NCBI RefSeq assembly: GCF_015351595.1
Contig: NZ_JADKPT010000002.1
Location: 186,001-250,000 of the forward strand
DNA length: 64,000 nt
From: Flavobacterium sp. LC2016-12
GTDB lineage: Bacteria; Bacteroidota; Bacteroidia; Flavobacteriales; Flavobacteriaceae
Direction: 5' to 3'
The position numbers and the translations under genes are program-made. The notes under the pieces were generated by a model. It had not been told where the DNA came from and searched no databases. It was given only the letters and a program-made list of their open reading frames with translations. Below, one piece after another: positions 35,295 to 45,267 of this stretch (positions within the stretch are counted from its first letter, which is position 1; every line of letters begins with the position of its first letter).

Positions 35295-35360
35295 GTTTCA
35301 GGTTTAAAGTTTCAAGTTTCAGGTTACGCAACTTGAAACCTGAAACTTTAAACTTGAAAC
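35295..35360. repeat. Near-perfect palindrome of the GTTTCAGG/CCTGAAAC family
   Basis: Arms of 31 bases around ACGC differ at only 3 positions. It is the same sequence family that flanks the four-helix-bundle gene, but here no gene lies inside. It separates the DUF59 and DUF2480 genes. Confidence 0.8.
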
Positions 35361-35370
35361 CATTTTTCAT

Positions 35371-35880
35371 ATGGAAGAAATCATCAATAAAGTGGCCAAT
35401 AGTGCACTCGAAGTATTTGATTTGGAAGATTATTATCCAAAGGGAATGCGTATGCAAATTGACATTTCGCAATGGCTTTTAGAAGGGTTTTTATTGAAAG
35501 AAAAAGACTTTAGAGAGCACTTAAAAAATCACGATTGGTCGCAATATCAAGATCAATATGTGGCTGTCAATTGCAGTACAGATGCAATTGTTCCGGCTTG
35601 GGCATTAATTTTAGTAAGTGTTCATTTGGCGCCCTATGCCAAAAAAGTAGTTAATGGAACTATCGAAGATTTAGACGGAAGTTTATACGAAGAAATCTTA
35701 AAAAACATTGATTATTCAGCATATCAAAATAAACCTGTAATTGTAAAAGGCTGTTCTAAAAAACCTGTTCCAATGCGCGCATATATCTTAGCTACAACAT
35801 ATCTCCAGCCTTTTGCCAGAAGTATTATGTACGGAGAAGCTTGTTCGGCAGTGCCTTTATATAAAGAAACTAAGAAATAA
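35371..35880 (+). CDS. DUF2480 family protein
   Basis: This 169-aa soluble protein is typical of Bacteroidota and commonly found next to suf genes. Segments such as DISQWLLEGFLLKEKDFREHL, PAWALILVSVHLAPYA and KPVIVKGCSKKPVP are characteristic. The last contains a conserved Cys, and another is in VAVNCSTDAIVP, so metal or cluster binding is conceivable. The function is unknown; the constant suf neighbourhood suggests a role in Fe-S metabolism. Confidence 0.85.
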   Translation: MEEIINKVANSALEVFDLEDYYPKGMRMQIDISQWLLEGFLLKEKDFREHLKNHDWSQYQDQYVAVNCSTDAIVPAWALILVSVHLAPYAKKVVNGTIEDLDGSLYEEILKNIDYSAYQNKPVIVKGCSKKPVPMRAYILATTYLQPFARSIMYGEACSAVPLYKETKK

Positions 35881-35926
35881 CTTTCTTTTCCTAGTAATAA
35901 ACCCTGAACCTTTTGACGGTTTTTAG

Positions 35927-35934
35927 TATATTTG
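35927..35934 (+). promoter_or_regulatory. -7 box of the DUF3078 gene
   Basis: TATATTTG lies 25 bases before the start codon; the nearest TTG (35913-35915) is too close to be a standard -33 element. Confidence 0.5.
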
Positions 35935-35959
35935 TTAATACACTTCTAAACTAAAAACT

Positions 35960-36910
35960 ATGAGAAAGCTAGCGTTATTACTTTTCGTTTTAGTAAATTT
36001 CACTTTTGTACAAGCCCAAAATACCGAAAAAGAGTTAATTCAGAATACTGAAAAAGCAGTAAAAAAAATTAACGACACTATTGAAGGAGAAGGTTGGAAG
36101 ACAAAAGGGACGGTTTCACTTTTATTAAATCAATCAAGTTTTAATAACTGGATTGCAGGTGGAGAAGATAGCTTTTCCGGAACTTTGGGAATCAACTACG
36201 ATTTCAATTACAAAAAAGATGACATAACCTGGGATAACAAAGTATTAGCTTCCTACGGATTATTGCAAACCAAAAACGCCGATTTCGAAAAAAAGACAGA
36301 TGACCGCTTTGAACTGAATTCAATTGTTGGTAAAAAAGCTTTTGGTCAGTGGTATTACTCTTACTTTCTAAATTTCAGAACCCAATTTACAACTGGTTAT
36401 GTTTATGGCCAGGATGCAAACGGAAAAGAAATCAGAACAGAAAATACCAAATTTATGTCTCCGGGTTATCTAACTACAGGTCCTGGTATTTATTGGACTA
36501 AAGATGCCAATCTTAAAATTAACTTCGCACCTTTAACTTCAAAATTCACTTTTGTAGACAATGCTTATACTTCTGGAATTGACCAGAATACTGGCTTACC
36601 TTATGTTGACGGAGCTTATTTTGGCGTAGACGAAGGCAAAAGTATGCGTTACGAATTGGGTTTCTACGCTTCAGTTTACTACAAGCTAGCGATTATGACC
36701 AACGTAACGGCAGAAAACACTTTAAATCTTTACTCTAATTATCTTGAAGATCCTCAGAATGTAGATATTGATTACTCATTAAATATCATCATGAAAGTAA
36801 ACAAATATTTATCAGCCAATTTTTCTTTCCAGGCTATTTATGATGACAATGCTTACCAGGGTTTTCAAACCAGAGAAGTTTTTGGTTTAGGTGTTAATTT
36901 CGGGTTCTAA
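35960..36910 (+). CDS. DUF3078 outer-membrane-type protein
   Basis: A signal peptide ends at VQAQ. The mature part has the DUF3078 features GWKTKGTVSLLLNQSSFNNWIAGGEDSFSG and alternating beta strands (FELNSIVGKKAFGQWYYSYFLNFRTQF), ending in an aromatic-rich strand with terminal Phe (GLGVNFGF), as expected of an outer-membrane beta barrel. It is 316 aa. No function is established for the family. It has its own promoter after the suf cluster. Confidence 0.85.
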   Translation: MRKLALLLFVLVNFTFVQAQNTEKELIQNTEKAVKKINDTIEGEGWKTKGTVSLLLNQSSFNNWIAGGEDSFSGTLGINYDFNYKKDDITWDNKVLASYGLLQTKNADFEKKTDDRFELNSIVGKKAFGQWYYSYFLNFRTQFTTGYVYGQDANGKEIRTENTKFMSPGYLTTGPGIYWTKDANLKINFAPLTSKFTFVDNAYTSGIDQNTGLPYVDGAYFGVDEGKSMRYELGFYASVYYKLAIMTNVTAENTLNLYSNYLEDPQNVDIDYSLNIIMKVNKYLSANFSFQAIYDDNAYQGFQTREVFGLGVNFGF

Positions 36911-36966
36911 TCTGTCAATTTTACCGCAAAGAGCGCAAAGTTTTTTTGAAAAACTTAATAAGTAAA

Positions 36967-37008
36967 AAAGTTCGCAAAGCTACATGTTGATTTAGCTTTG
37001 CGAACTTT
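36967..37008. terminator. Hairpin between convergent genes
   Basis: AAAGTTCGCAAAGCTA pairs exactly with TAGCTTTGCGAACTTT around a 10-base loop. It may end transcription from both sides; it also resembles the GCAAAG-rich intergenic repeats of this genus. Confidence 0.6.
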
Positions 37009-37064
37009 GTGTTTATAATACTTGAATATAAAAATCTTTGTGCCCTTTGTGGTAAAAGTTTTTA

Positions 37065-38306
37065 TTATTCCTCATCTTGTTCTTCTTCCTTCTCGATGGC
37101 ATCTTTATAATCCGGATACAAAAACTTATTATAAGGGAATCTTGTAATATGAATTTGACGAACTGCTTCGTAAACCCTTTCTCTAAATTCTTCAAAGTTT
37201 TGTTTATTTGTAGCAGAAATGAACAATGCATTTTCTTCTCCTAAACGGTGCATCCAGGTTGATTTCCATTCGTCAAGCGTATAATGTCTTGGCGTTTTCT
37301 CTGTCATTAAATCATCTTCGTCGATCGTCAAATGTTTGTAGGCATCAATTTTATTGAAAACCATAATTACTGGTTTTTCATGTGCCTTAATATCCTGCAA
37401 AGTCTGATTTACAGATGCAATATGATCTTCAAAATCAGGATGCGAAATATCTACGATATGCAATAACAAATCAGCTTCGCGAACCTCATCAAGCGTACTT
37501 TTAAAAGAATCTACCAATTGCGTTGGCAGTTTTCTAATAAAACCTACGGTGTCAGAAAGCAAAAATGGTAAGTTCTTTATCACCACTTTTCGAACCGTTG
37601 TATCTAACGTTGCAAATAATTTATTCTCAACAAAAACATCACTTTTCCCAACGGCATTCATCAAAGTCGATTTTCCAACATTGGTATACCCTACCAGCGC
37701 CACACGTACCATCGCACCACGATTACTACGCTGAACACCCATTTGTTTATCAATCGTTTTGATTTTTTCTTTCAATAACGAAATTCGATCACGAACAATA
37801 CGTCTATCCGTTTCAATCTCTGTTTCCCCAGGTCCACGCATACCAATACCCCCTTTTTGACGCTCAAGGTGTGTCCATAAACCAGAAAGTCGGGGTAATA
37901 AATAAATACATTGCGCTAATTCAACCTGTGTTCTTGCATAAGAACTTTCCGCTCTTTGCGCAAAAATATCCAGAATCAAATTGGTTCTGTCCAAGATTTT
38001 ACAATCAATAATTTTAGAGATATTTTTTTGCTGTGAAGGCGACAATTCATCATCAAAAATTAAAGTCGATATGTCGTTTTCTTTTACAAAAAGATTGATT
38101 TCTTCAATTTTACCCGTTCCCATAAATGTCTTCGGATTCGGGCGTTCCATTTTTTGCGAAAAACGTTTGATCACCTCACCACCAGCGGTGAAAGTTAAAA
38201 ACTCTAATTCGTCAAGATATTCGTTAAGTTTTTCCTCACTTTGATTTTGAGTCACAATACCAACAATGGCTGTTCTCTCAAAATTTATAACTTCTTTTTC
38301 TAACAT
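37065..38306 (-). CDS. hflX: GTPase HflX
   Basis: HflX binds the 50S subunit and splits stalled ribosomes under stress. It has the N-terminal HflX domain (LIFDDELSPSQQKNI), the family-specific GGIGMRGPGETEIETDRR linker, G1 GYTNVGKST (near residue 207), G3 DTVGF, and G4 NKID. Length is 413 aa, with an acidic tail. A TAAATTTG -7 box lies on the minus strand at 38323-38330, just ahead of the start. Confidence 0.95.
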   Translation of the reverse strand: MLEKEVINFERTAIVGIVTQNQSEEKLNEYLDELEFLTFTAGGEVIKRFSQKMERPNPKTFMGTGKIEEINLFVKENDISTLIFDDELSPSQQKNISKIIDCKILDRTNLILDIFAQRAESSYARTQVELAQCIYLLPRLSGLWTHLERQKGGIGMRGPGETEIETDRRIVRDRISLLKEKIKTIDKQMGVQRSNRGAMVRVALVGYTNVGKSTLMNAVGKSDVFVENKLFATLDTTVRKVVIKNLPFLLSDTVGFIRKLPTQLVDSFKSTLDEVREADLLLHIVDISHPDFEDHIASVNQTLQDIKAHEKPVIMVFNKIDAYKHLTIDEDDLMTEKTPRHYTLDEWKSTWMHRLGEENALFISATNKQNFEEFRERVYEAVRQIHITRFPYNKFLYPDYKDAIEKEEEQDEE

Positions 38307-38322
38307 AGCTTTGAATAAGGTG

Positions 38323-38330
38323 CAAATTTA
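38323..38330 (-). promoter_or_regulatory. -7 box of hflX
   Basis: On the minus strand this reads TAAATTTG, 17 bases before the start codon, matching TAnnTTTG. Confidence 0.5.
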
Positions 38331-38407
38331 ATGATTTGTAGCACACTAACCCTTATAGAATATTCTTTTTAAGTTCTATTTAAGAGATTGTTGCTTTTTT
38401 TAAAAAA

Positions 38408-38439
38408 CAAAACCATTTAGAAATTACTCTAAATGGTTT
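38408..38439 (-). terminator. Terminator of the hypothetical exported-protein gene
   Basis: AAACCATTTAGA and TCTAAATGGTTT pair; on the minus strand they are followed by TGTTTTTT. It lies just after the stop at 38463. Confidence 0.7.
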
Positions 38440-38462
38440 CATCCAACTGAAGCTACAGTTTT

Positions 38463-39329
38463 TTATTCGTAAATAAATGTTTTCTCCGTTTTTACAATTC
38501 CGTTCTCCTCGATCTGAGTACAGAAAATTGGAAAGTTCAATTTGTTGTATTTATACTTTCTGCTTACAGCAACCAAAGCACTAGATGACGGACTGAAATT
38601 CAATTCGTTATTATAAGATATTGCTTCAAAACTAAACTCCTCTTCGTGATACGAGATCATCGGCACAATTACTTTGTAGTTATCACCAAACAAACTCTGA
38701 ACAATAAGTTGATCTACTGATTTTTTATCGTCAAAAGTATATGTTTTAGAGATTTTATCTCCCACCAAACCTCTATGTTTTATCACATTATCATTAGTAT
38801 AAACATATTCAATTTTACCAATAATAGCTTTGTTTCTGTCACGTGAAGTACGTCTCACAATAATACCATTTTCAACAATATACTCAATATCATCAACTAA
38901 ATTTTGATGGTTCGTACTTTTTTTAGTTGTCACTTTTATCCTTGCTCCTTCATATCCAAAAGTCACCACTTTTGTAATATAATCTGGGCCTTCCTGATAT
39001 TTTTTTACAAATTTTGTAATGTTGTTGTCTGCATCATAAGTATAGTTTACAACCTCTTTCCAGTCGCTTCCTACTTTGTCCTTTACAGTCATATCCAACA
39101 ATCCTGCTTTGTTGTAAAAGAAATGCTGAACAACGTCTGAAGTAGTAATTGTGTGTATTTTACCGTCTTTAAACACTACAGTTTTATTGATAATTTCACC
39201 ATCTGTAGAGTTTTGATAGTTTGTTTTTACAATATTAATTTGCTTTAAACGGACAGGTGCAGTGTTGTCCTGGCTATGCACTAAGCATGGTAGTACCATC
39301 ATCAGGATGGCGATAAAGTAGGTTTTCAT
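38463..39329 (-). CDS. Exported protein with YD-like repeats, function unknown
   Basis: I start at the ATG giving MKTYFIAILMMVLPCLVHSQ, a clear signal peptide (288 aa); the longer frame adds 23 residues before it with no signal character. The mature protein consists of strand-turn-strand units such as FFYNKAGLLDMTVKD, NYTYDADNNITKFVKKY and YVYTNDNVIKHRG, which resemble the YD repeats of RHS-type proteins and similar folds in Bacteroidota. No catalytic motif is seen. It is monocistronic. Confidence 0.78.
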   Translation of the reverse strand: MKTYFIAILMMVLPCLVHSQDNTAPVRLKQINIVKTNYQNSTDGEIINKTVVFKDGKIHTITTSDVVQHFFYNKAGLLDMTVKDKVGSDWKEVVNYTYDADNNITKFVKKYQEGPDYITKVVTFGYEGARIKVTTKKSTNHQNLVDDIEYIVENGIIVRRTSRDRNKAIIGKIEYVYTNDNVIKHRGLVGDKISKTYTFDDKKSVDQLIVQSLFGDNYKVIVPMISYHEEEFSFEAISYNNELNFSPSSSALVAVSRKYKYNKLNFPIFCTQIEENGIVKTEKTFIYE

Positions 39330-39466
39330 AATTTTTAATTTGTATTTGGGATGACCAAAATACAAAATTCCATCAAATTTTAACAGTTTAAATCTCAAAA
39401 AAAATACACTATTAAATTATTCTCCAAAAAATCAATACTTTAAATTACTATCAAAAAAAATAAAAC

Positions 39467-40816
39467 CTACTTTTCGCCAAAAATTTTAATGTCATCCACC
39501 ATAAAAGCGCCGTTTAAAGTTTTATCTTTTCCAGAGCCAATATATTTAAATGCAATATGAATGTCTCCTGAATAAGCTGATAAATTTACTGTACCTGAAC
39601 TTATAAATGTACGAGCTGGTGTTAACAAAGAAGGAAATTTTGCTTCTAATTTTGTCCATTTTGCTTTAGAAATATTTGAGCCGTCAAAATTTTCTGAAAC
39701 ATAAACTTCTAAAGAATTTAATGGCGAATCCATCTTCAAATCATGTTGGGCACTTCTAAAAGATAGTGTTGCATTTTTATAGCCTGTCATATTAATTTTA
39801 GGAGAAACTAACCAGGCAATGTTTTCAGCAGCTGTCGTGCTGGTGGTATTAAACTCGGCGTAACCGTTGCCGCCATACACCATACTTTTCCATAATTTGG
39901 TAGCTTTTTCAACAATATTACTCCAGCCGGGCAATGCAAAATTTACATTGTTTTTTACGGTTTGAAAATCTTCAGCAAAAAATGGAATATTTCTTTTTCC
40001 GTTCATGACAACATCCTGCTCTGAGCGAATCATCATTTGATAATCAGATCCAAACTTGGTTATAATTCCTCTTACTTTTCCGCTTCCTTCGGGTACTAAA
40101 TGATCTGAAAAACTGGCATAACTGCTGGTTCTGAAAATAATCTGATTTCCCGTTTTATCACGCAAATTCCAGTTTGTTGAACCGCCTACATTATTCGTTT
40201 CTTCAAAATAATGACGACCAATTGCTCCCTCGGTGAACTCTACATCTGTAAGTTCTATCAATGTATTTAGTTTAGTATCATCTAATGCTTCTTCAATAGA
40301 AATTTTCTTTACCAATAGATTTTCATCAATCATAGTACAAGAAGCATTCAATACACTTTTATAATCATTCTGCGAAATCCTGCCAATTGTTGGATCTCCT
40401 GCATTACTCACATTCAAACTTCCTATTCTCAATCCGCCGTAGAATAAATCTGTAAACTGATTTTTTAATTTCACATACACTTTGTTTCCAACACGATAAT
40501 CAATATAAGTGTTCGACGCATCTACTGGTACACTGAAACCTGTGGCAGGAATTCCTTCCTTTGGTAAAGTTTGAAATGAAATGGTTTTAAAAAAATTCCC
40601 GTCTTCATCACTTGATACTACATAGGCTTCTATAATATCATCATAAACATATTGTTTTGCAACAGGACCAGCAAGTTCATGTACCTTTTCGACTGTTTTA
40701 TTCACTGTCAAATCGGGTTGGGTACACTCTAATTTGGGCATTTCAACATCATTATTACATCCACAAACAAATAAAAATGAGAGTGCACAAATTAACTTTA
40801 AAACTATCTTTTTCAT
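39467..40816 (-). CDS. DUF5689 lipoprotein with a choice-of-anchor-type domain
   Basis: The lipobox (FLFVCGCNND) marks a lipoprotein. The N-terminal half (about residues 35-260) has the DUF5689 pattern (IIEAYVVSSDEDGNFFKTISFQ, YRVGNKVYVKLKNQ). The C-terminal half (about 275-449) is a jelly-roll domain with FFAEDFQTVKNN, GWSNIVEKATKLW and AFMVDDIKIFGE, as in choice-of-anchor J or carbohydrate-binding domains. It starts 20 bases after the TonB receptor gene and is surely co-transcribed. By analogy with SusCD-type pairs it may be the surface ligand-binding partner of that receptor; the ligand is unknown. Confidence 0.85.
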   Translation of the reverse strand: MKKIVLKLICALSFLFVCGCNNDVEMPKLECTQPDLTVNKTVEKVHELAGPVAKQYVYDDIIEAYVVSSDEDGNFFKTISFQTLPKEGIPATGFSVPVDASNTYIDYRVGNKVYVKLKNQFTDLFYGGLRIGSLNVSNAGDPTIGRISQNDYKSVLNASCTMIDENLLVKKISIEEALDDTKLNTLIELTDVEFTEGAIGRHYFEETNNVGGSTNWNLRDKTGNQIIFRTSSYASFSDHLVPEGSGKVRGIITKFGSDYQMMIRSEQDVVMNGKRNIPFFAEDFQTVKNNVNFALPGWSNIVEKATKLWKSMVYGGNGYAEFNTTSTTAAENIAWLVSPKINMTGYKNATLSFRSAQHDLKMDSPLNSLEVYVSENFDGSNISKAKWTKLEAKFPSLLTPARTFISSGTVNLSAYSGDIHIAFKYIGSGKDKTLNGAFMVDDIKIFGEK

Positions 40817-40836
40817 AAGAATTCTATTTTTCAGGT

Positions 40837-43674
40837 TTATAAACCGATCGTAAGATTTACAAAATAAGTGCGACCGTATCCGTAATAATATTTAGGCCCG
40901 AAGGATGGTGTTCCGCTCGAAACATCCTGGTTTAAAGCTCTAAAGTTGGCGTTTCGCGCCTGTTCAAAACCACCGGTTTTATAAATAGAGTTCATGGCAT
41001 TATTTACACTTGAAAAAAGTCCGATGTATTTTCCGTGAACGCGCCAGGATTTTCCTCCTGAAAAATTCAATAATGTAATCGGGTTAAATCTTTCTTGTTT
41101 TAATAATGCATCTCCACGCTCTTTTGTTGCTTCCGGAAAAGGAAAACCATTCGCCGGATTGATATAAAATTGAGCGGTTCTGGCAATCGGAGAAATATCA
41201 ATATAACTTTCGGAGAGATAATTTATGTTTGCACCAATCCACCAAAATTTGGGATCTCTATATTCTAATCCCAATGAATAAGCTTGTTGTGGCATCCCTG
41301 CCTGTTTGTAATTTTTAATGTAAGCCTTCCCAAAATCAAAAGAGGTTAGTTTGTCTGCTATTGCAGCATTTGCATCATTGGTAATCAAAACATCAGGATT
41401 ACTATTGTAGATATAATTACCGTAAGCAACAGCTAAAGTTGCTTTTAAAGTGGATGAAATTTGATATTCAAAACTCAACTCTGCTCCAACATTTTTCTTG
41501 TCTAAATGGGTTAGCGTCTGGCTTACAAAAGCGTCTGTTGCATCGTAACCGGCACCGTTATCAAAGATACCTTCGGCATAAAAAAAGGAAGTTTTGGTAC
41601 TGTTTTTAATCAAAGTATAATAAGTGGTTAAACGCATCTTTAGCTTGGGTGAATGATAAACGTAATTGGCTTCAGCACTTGAAATATTTTCACTTTCAAG
41701 TCCGTGGACAATTGAATTATTTAGGCGTGAATTGGAGAAAGTATTTCGAAGTGAAGGCGCTCGTGTCAAATGTTCTCCATTAAAAAACAAAGATTGTCTG
41801 CCCGAAATTTTATAAGTAAATCCGCCTTTGAAACCAAAATTCTCAAAATTGACTTTTTGGCTTTTGCCGAGGGAAGTTGTTGGGTAAATTCCGTTTTGAT
41901 ATAAACCTTCCCGCTGATAATTGGATACAGCATACGATTGTGCCAAATAAAAATCAGTCTTTTTATAAGAAAGTCGAAACTGGGTAAAAGCATCAATTGT
42001 ATTGGCCAGAAAATTATAATTATAACCATAAGCATCCCCGACTCTTACTTTCCGATTTGGATTTTGCAAATCCGATTGTGACTGGTTTCCTTTATAAAAA
42101 GGATCAATATCTTCGAAATATGCACCGCCAAGTAAATCTAAAAGATATTGAAAATTATGTGATTTCAGGTTTCTAAAAGTAAGTCCTCCATCAAGAAAAA
42201 TATTGGGCGTCAGCTGCGAATTCAAATTAGAACTCACTGCAAAAGTTTTATCATCCGTTCGATCTTCGTATAAAACATAGCGGCTTTGTGCCGGTTCATA
42301 ATTTATAATAGCTGGATCTGAATTTGTCCTTTGGTTTTGATTGGCGCGATACAGGACATCCCAATCTATTTGAGAATTTTCTAAGAAGGAGATTTTATTT
42401 TTTTCTGCATTTTCATAATCAGGAGTAAAAGCACCTGAGAACTCTCCTTGATCTTTTGCATAAAGTGAACTGAAATAACTCGGCAATTTTCGGTAGTAAG
42501 TTGGGTCTGGACTGTCTGCTTTTTGATAATCAATGCTACTGTTTCCGACTTTCCCAAACTGGTACATTATACCTGAATTGAGATTTGTTTTTTCATCAAT
42601 TTTAAAATAGTGATTCAACATTAAAAGTGGTTCTTCCACTTTTTTAATTCTTGCATTTCGCTTTTCTCCGTTCTGAAAACCCCAATACGAATTGTATTTT
42701 TCGCTTGTTAATTGTGTTACTTCAGCTGTGTTTGCCGAATTTTTTCCTCTTGAATTTGGTGTATAAAAACCTGTAAAATTTAAAGCTTGTTTTGCATTTA
42801 ATTTTTTCTCAACACTTATAAATAGAGACTCCGCCTTGAAGTTTGTTCCCTCAAAAAAACCTTCATCCGACCAGCGTTTGCCTGCTGAAATCGCATATGC
42901 CCAACCCGAAGCATTCATTCCGGAAGTATATGTTCCAATGGCGCGCCAGTTGTAGGAGGTATTGTTTCCAGAAAACGTTAACTGTCCTCCCTTTCTATAC
43001 ATGGAGGCTCGTGTAAAAATTTGCTGTGTGCCTAAAACACCTCCAAAAGTATAAGTAGAAGCTGCAGTGCCAACAGAAAATTCCTGATTTCTGAGTACAT
43101 TATTCAAACCTCCCCAATTGTTCCATTGTGGCCTTCCATCATACAGTTTATTCATGACCATACCATTGAGCATCATGGTTCCGTTTTCGCTATCCAAACC
43201 CCGAACCCTAAATCGGGCCTGACCCCAATTGAAAGCCGAAGCCTGCATAAAAGCATCTTTTGAAGATTGCAAAAGCCCAGAGGTCATTTCAGACGAACTG
43301 TTATCATCTGTTAGATCACTATCCAATAAAGTGATTAAAGCAGCAGGCGTTTCATCTGAAAAATTATCTTCGAGCAGTAATATGCCGAGGTTCACTTTAA
43401 ATCCAAAATTGGATTCCAGTTTTAAAAGCAAATCTTTGTAACCCTGACTGTGAATCAAAAGCAGCTGTTCTCCTTTTATTGGAGAATGAAGTTCGAATCT
43501 TCCGTTGGCTGATGTAAGTTGTGTTAAGGAAGAATTCTGAATAGAGACCACCACATTCTCTATTGGATCTTGTGTTTTGGTGTCAATAACAAATCCAAAA
43601 AAGGTCGTTTCTTCTTGTGCAAAAATTTGAATAAAAGGCAGAAAAATAAAAAAGACCAAGTACTTTTTTCTCAT
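40837..43674 (-). CDS. TonB-dependent outer-membrane receptor
   Basis: The start at 43674 gives MRKKYLVFFIFLPFIQIFAQ, a signal peptide. A carboxypeptidase-like regulatory domain follows (about residues 25-105, GFVIDTKTQDPIENVVVSIQNSSL). Then come a plug region (about 130-240; FRVRGLDSENGTMMLNGMVM) and a 22-strand-type barrel ending in an aromatic-terminated strand (TYFVNLTIGL). It should import a large or scarce ligand across the outer membrane using TonB energy. It lacks an adjacent SusD; instead a DUF5689 lipoprotein gene follows 20 bases later. Length (about 945 aa) is usual for this class. Confidence 0.92.
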   Translation of the reverse strand: MRKKYLVFFIFLPFIQIFAQEETTFFGFVIDTKTQDPIENVVVSIQNSSLTQLTSANGRFELHSPIKGEQLLLIHSQGYKDLLLKLESNFGFKVNLGILLLEDNFSDETPAALITLLDSDLTDDNSSSEMTSGLLQSSKDAFMQASAFNWGQARFRVRGLDSENGTMMLNGMVMNKLYDGRPQWNNWGGLNNVLRNQEFSVGTAASTYTFGGVLGTQQIFTRASMYRKGGQLTFSGNNTSYNWRAIGTYTSGMNASGWAYAISAGKRWSDEGFFEGTNFKAESLFISVEKKLNAKQALNFTGFYTPNSRGKNSANTAEVTQLTSEKYNSYWGFQNGEKRNARIKKVEEPLLMLNHYFKIDEKTNLNSGIMYQFGKVGNSSIDYQKADSPDPTYYRKLPSYFSSLYAKDQGEFSGAFTPDYENAEKNKISFLENSQIDWDVLYRANQNQRTNSDPAIINYEPAQSRYVLYEDRTDDKTFAVSSNLNSQLTPNIFLDGGLTFRNLKSHNFQYLLDLLGGAYFEDIDPFYKGNQSQSDLQNPNRKVRVGDAYGYNYNFLANTIDAFTQFRLSYKKTDFYLAQSYAVSNYQREGLYQNGIYPTTSLGKSQKVNFENFGFKGGFTYKISGRQSLFFNGEHLTRAPSLRNTFSNSRLNNSIVHGLESENISSAEANYVYHSPKLKMRLTTYYTLIKNSTKTSFFYAEGIFDNGAGYDATDAFVSQTLTHLDKKNVGAELSFEYQISSTLKATLAVAYGNYIYNSNPDVLITNDANAAIADKLTSFDFGKAYIKNYKQAGMPQQAYSLGLEYRDPKFWWIGANINYLSESYIDISPIARTAQFYINPANGFPFPEATKERGDALLKQERFNPITLLNFSGGKSWRVHGKYIGLFSSVNNAMNSIYKTGGFEQARNANFRALNQDVSSGTPSFGPKYYYGYGRTYFVNLTIGL

Positions 43675-43876
43675 AAAACACAATTTACTTTGAATAGTGA
43701 TTTTAAATTGAAATGCTTAATCATTTCAATTCTGATTCAAAGGATAAAATTGGTTTTTTGGTCTTTTTAAAATTCTGCGAGACAAAAGTTTTAAAATTCA
43801 AATATAAACAAAAAACTATATTTATAAGTTATTTCTTATAAATAATATGTATTTTTAAAAAGTGTTGATAGAATTT

Positions 43877-45097
43877 TTATTGGGTAACTCTAATTTTAGA
43901 AACCATAAAAGCAATCAGAACCCCAAAGATTCCGATAAAAGCAAACGAAAATTGAAGTCCAAAATTTTGAGCAATATGCCCAATTACTGGAGGTCCCATT
44001 AAGAATCCAAGAAAGCTGACACTCGAAACTATCGTTAAAGCTTCTCCCGGTGGAACGGTTGGGTTTTTCCCGGCCATACTGTAAACTGTCGGAACAATAG
44101 TGGCAACACCCAAACAAACAGCCATAAAAGCAATCGTACACGGAATAATATAAGGAAGAAAAACGGCAGTGAAAAGCCCGGCAGAAATCATAACTCCGCT
44201 AATTTGCATTACGCGTTCACGTCCAAATTTGTTGATTAAACCATCGCCTAGAAAACGTCCGCTCGCCATCATAATCATAAAAGAAGTATATCCTAAAATT
44301 ACCAATGGTCCTGGTGCTTGTACGATATCTTTAAAGTAAACGCCGCTCCAGTCAAACATAACGCCTTCGCTCGCCATACTGCAAAAGCCAATTACACCAA
44401 GCCAGATTAAAGTGCTGTCTGGCTTGACAAATAACTTTTTACCTTCGGAGGTTTTATGTTTGATTTTTTCTTTGGCTCTGACCAAAAATTTAAAATTAAA
44501 AGCAACCATTATTATTACAATTATGCCAACAATAATAAAATGATGTAATGGAGAAAGATTTAAAGTTAACATTCCCAAGCCAACCAATGCACCTGTGAAT
44601 CCGGCGAAACTCCACATGCCGTGAAAGGAGGACATAATTGTTTTTTTGAAAAGTACTTCGGTATAAACACCTTGTGTATTTACAGCGATATTAGCTAGAT
44701 TTCCAAACAATCCAAACAAAAATAAACCTACTGATAATTGAAAGGCTGTTGTTGCTAAACCTAAATTGGCCAGACATAAAACATACATTATTAAGGAGAA
44801 AACTAAAATCCTGTGACTACCGAATTTTGTAACCATTTTTCCTGAAAAAGGCATGATGACCAATTGCCCCATTGGGAGCGCAAAAAGTATAGAACCCAAA
44901 TCGCCTTCGGTTAAATGCAAGGCGGTTTTGATATCCGGAATTCGGCTTGCCCATGTTGCAAAACTTAACCCCATTCCGAAATAAAACATTCCCACGGCAA
45001 AACGAATTCGGTTTAAATAAGAAGCTTTTGCTTCTCTATAGACTTTCTTGATTTTCCCTTTGGTTTGGAATAGTGATAATGGATTGAAGTTGATCAA
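43877..45097 (-). CDS. MFS transporter, YbjJ/fucose-permease-like
   Basis: This 406-aa protein has twelve hydrophobic segments and the MFS motif region GKMVTKFGSHRILV between helices 2 and 3. Segments like FGMGLSFATWASRIPDIKTAL and FHGMWSFAGFTGALVG are typical of the YbjJ-like branch. The substrate is unknown, perhaps a sugar or small metabolite exported or imported by proton exchange. The first 35 residues are a basic cytoplasmic extension; a shorter start is possible but no internal Met fits better. It stands alone. Confidence 0.87.
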   Translation of the reverse strand: MINFNPLSLFQTKGKIKKVYREAKASYLNRIRFAVGMFYFGMGLSFATWASRIPDIKTALHLTEGDLGSILFALPMGQLVIMPFSGKMVTKFGSHRILVFSLIMYVLCLANLGLATTAFQLSVGLFLFGLFGNLANIAVNTQGVYTEVLFKKTIMSSFHGMWSFAGFTGALVGLGMLTLNLSPLHHFIIVGIIVIIMVAFNFKFLVRAKEKIKHKTSEGKKLFVKPDSTLIWLGVIGFCSMASEGVMFDWSGVYFKDIVQAPGPLVILGYTSFMIMMASGRFLGDGLINKFGRERVMQISGVMISAGLFTAVFLPYIIPCTIAFMAVCLGVATIVPTVYSMAGKNPTVPPGEALTIVSSVSFLGFLMGPPVIGHIAQNFGLQFSFAFIGIFGVLIAFMVSKIRVTQ

Positions 45098-45267
45098 AAT
45101 AATGGATTTTTGGATTGCTAGTATAAAAATACAAAAAATGTACTTTACACACTAACGAAGACCGCCAGTTCCTGAATTTATAACGTTATATGTTTATAAA
45201 TTCTTTAAGGAACAAAGGTTCTGAGGAACAAAGGGACAAAGGTTTTTTATCTAACTGCATAAAAAAA

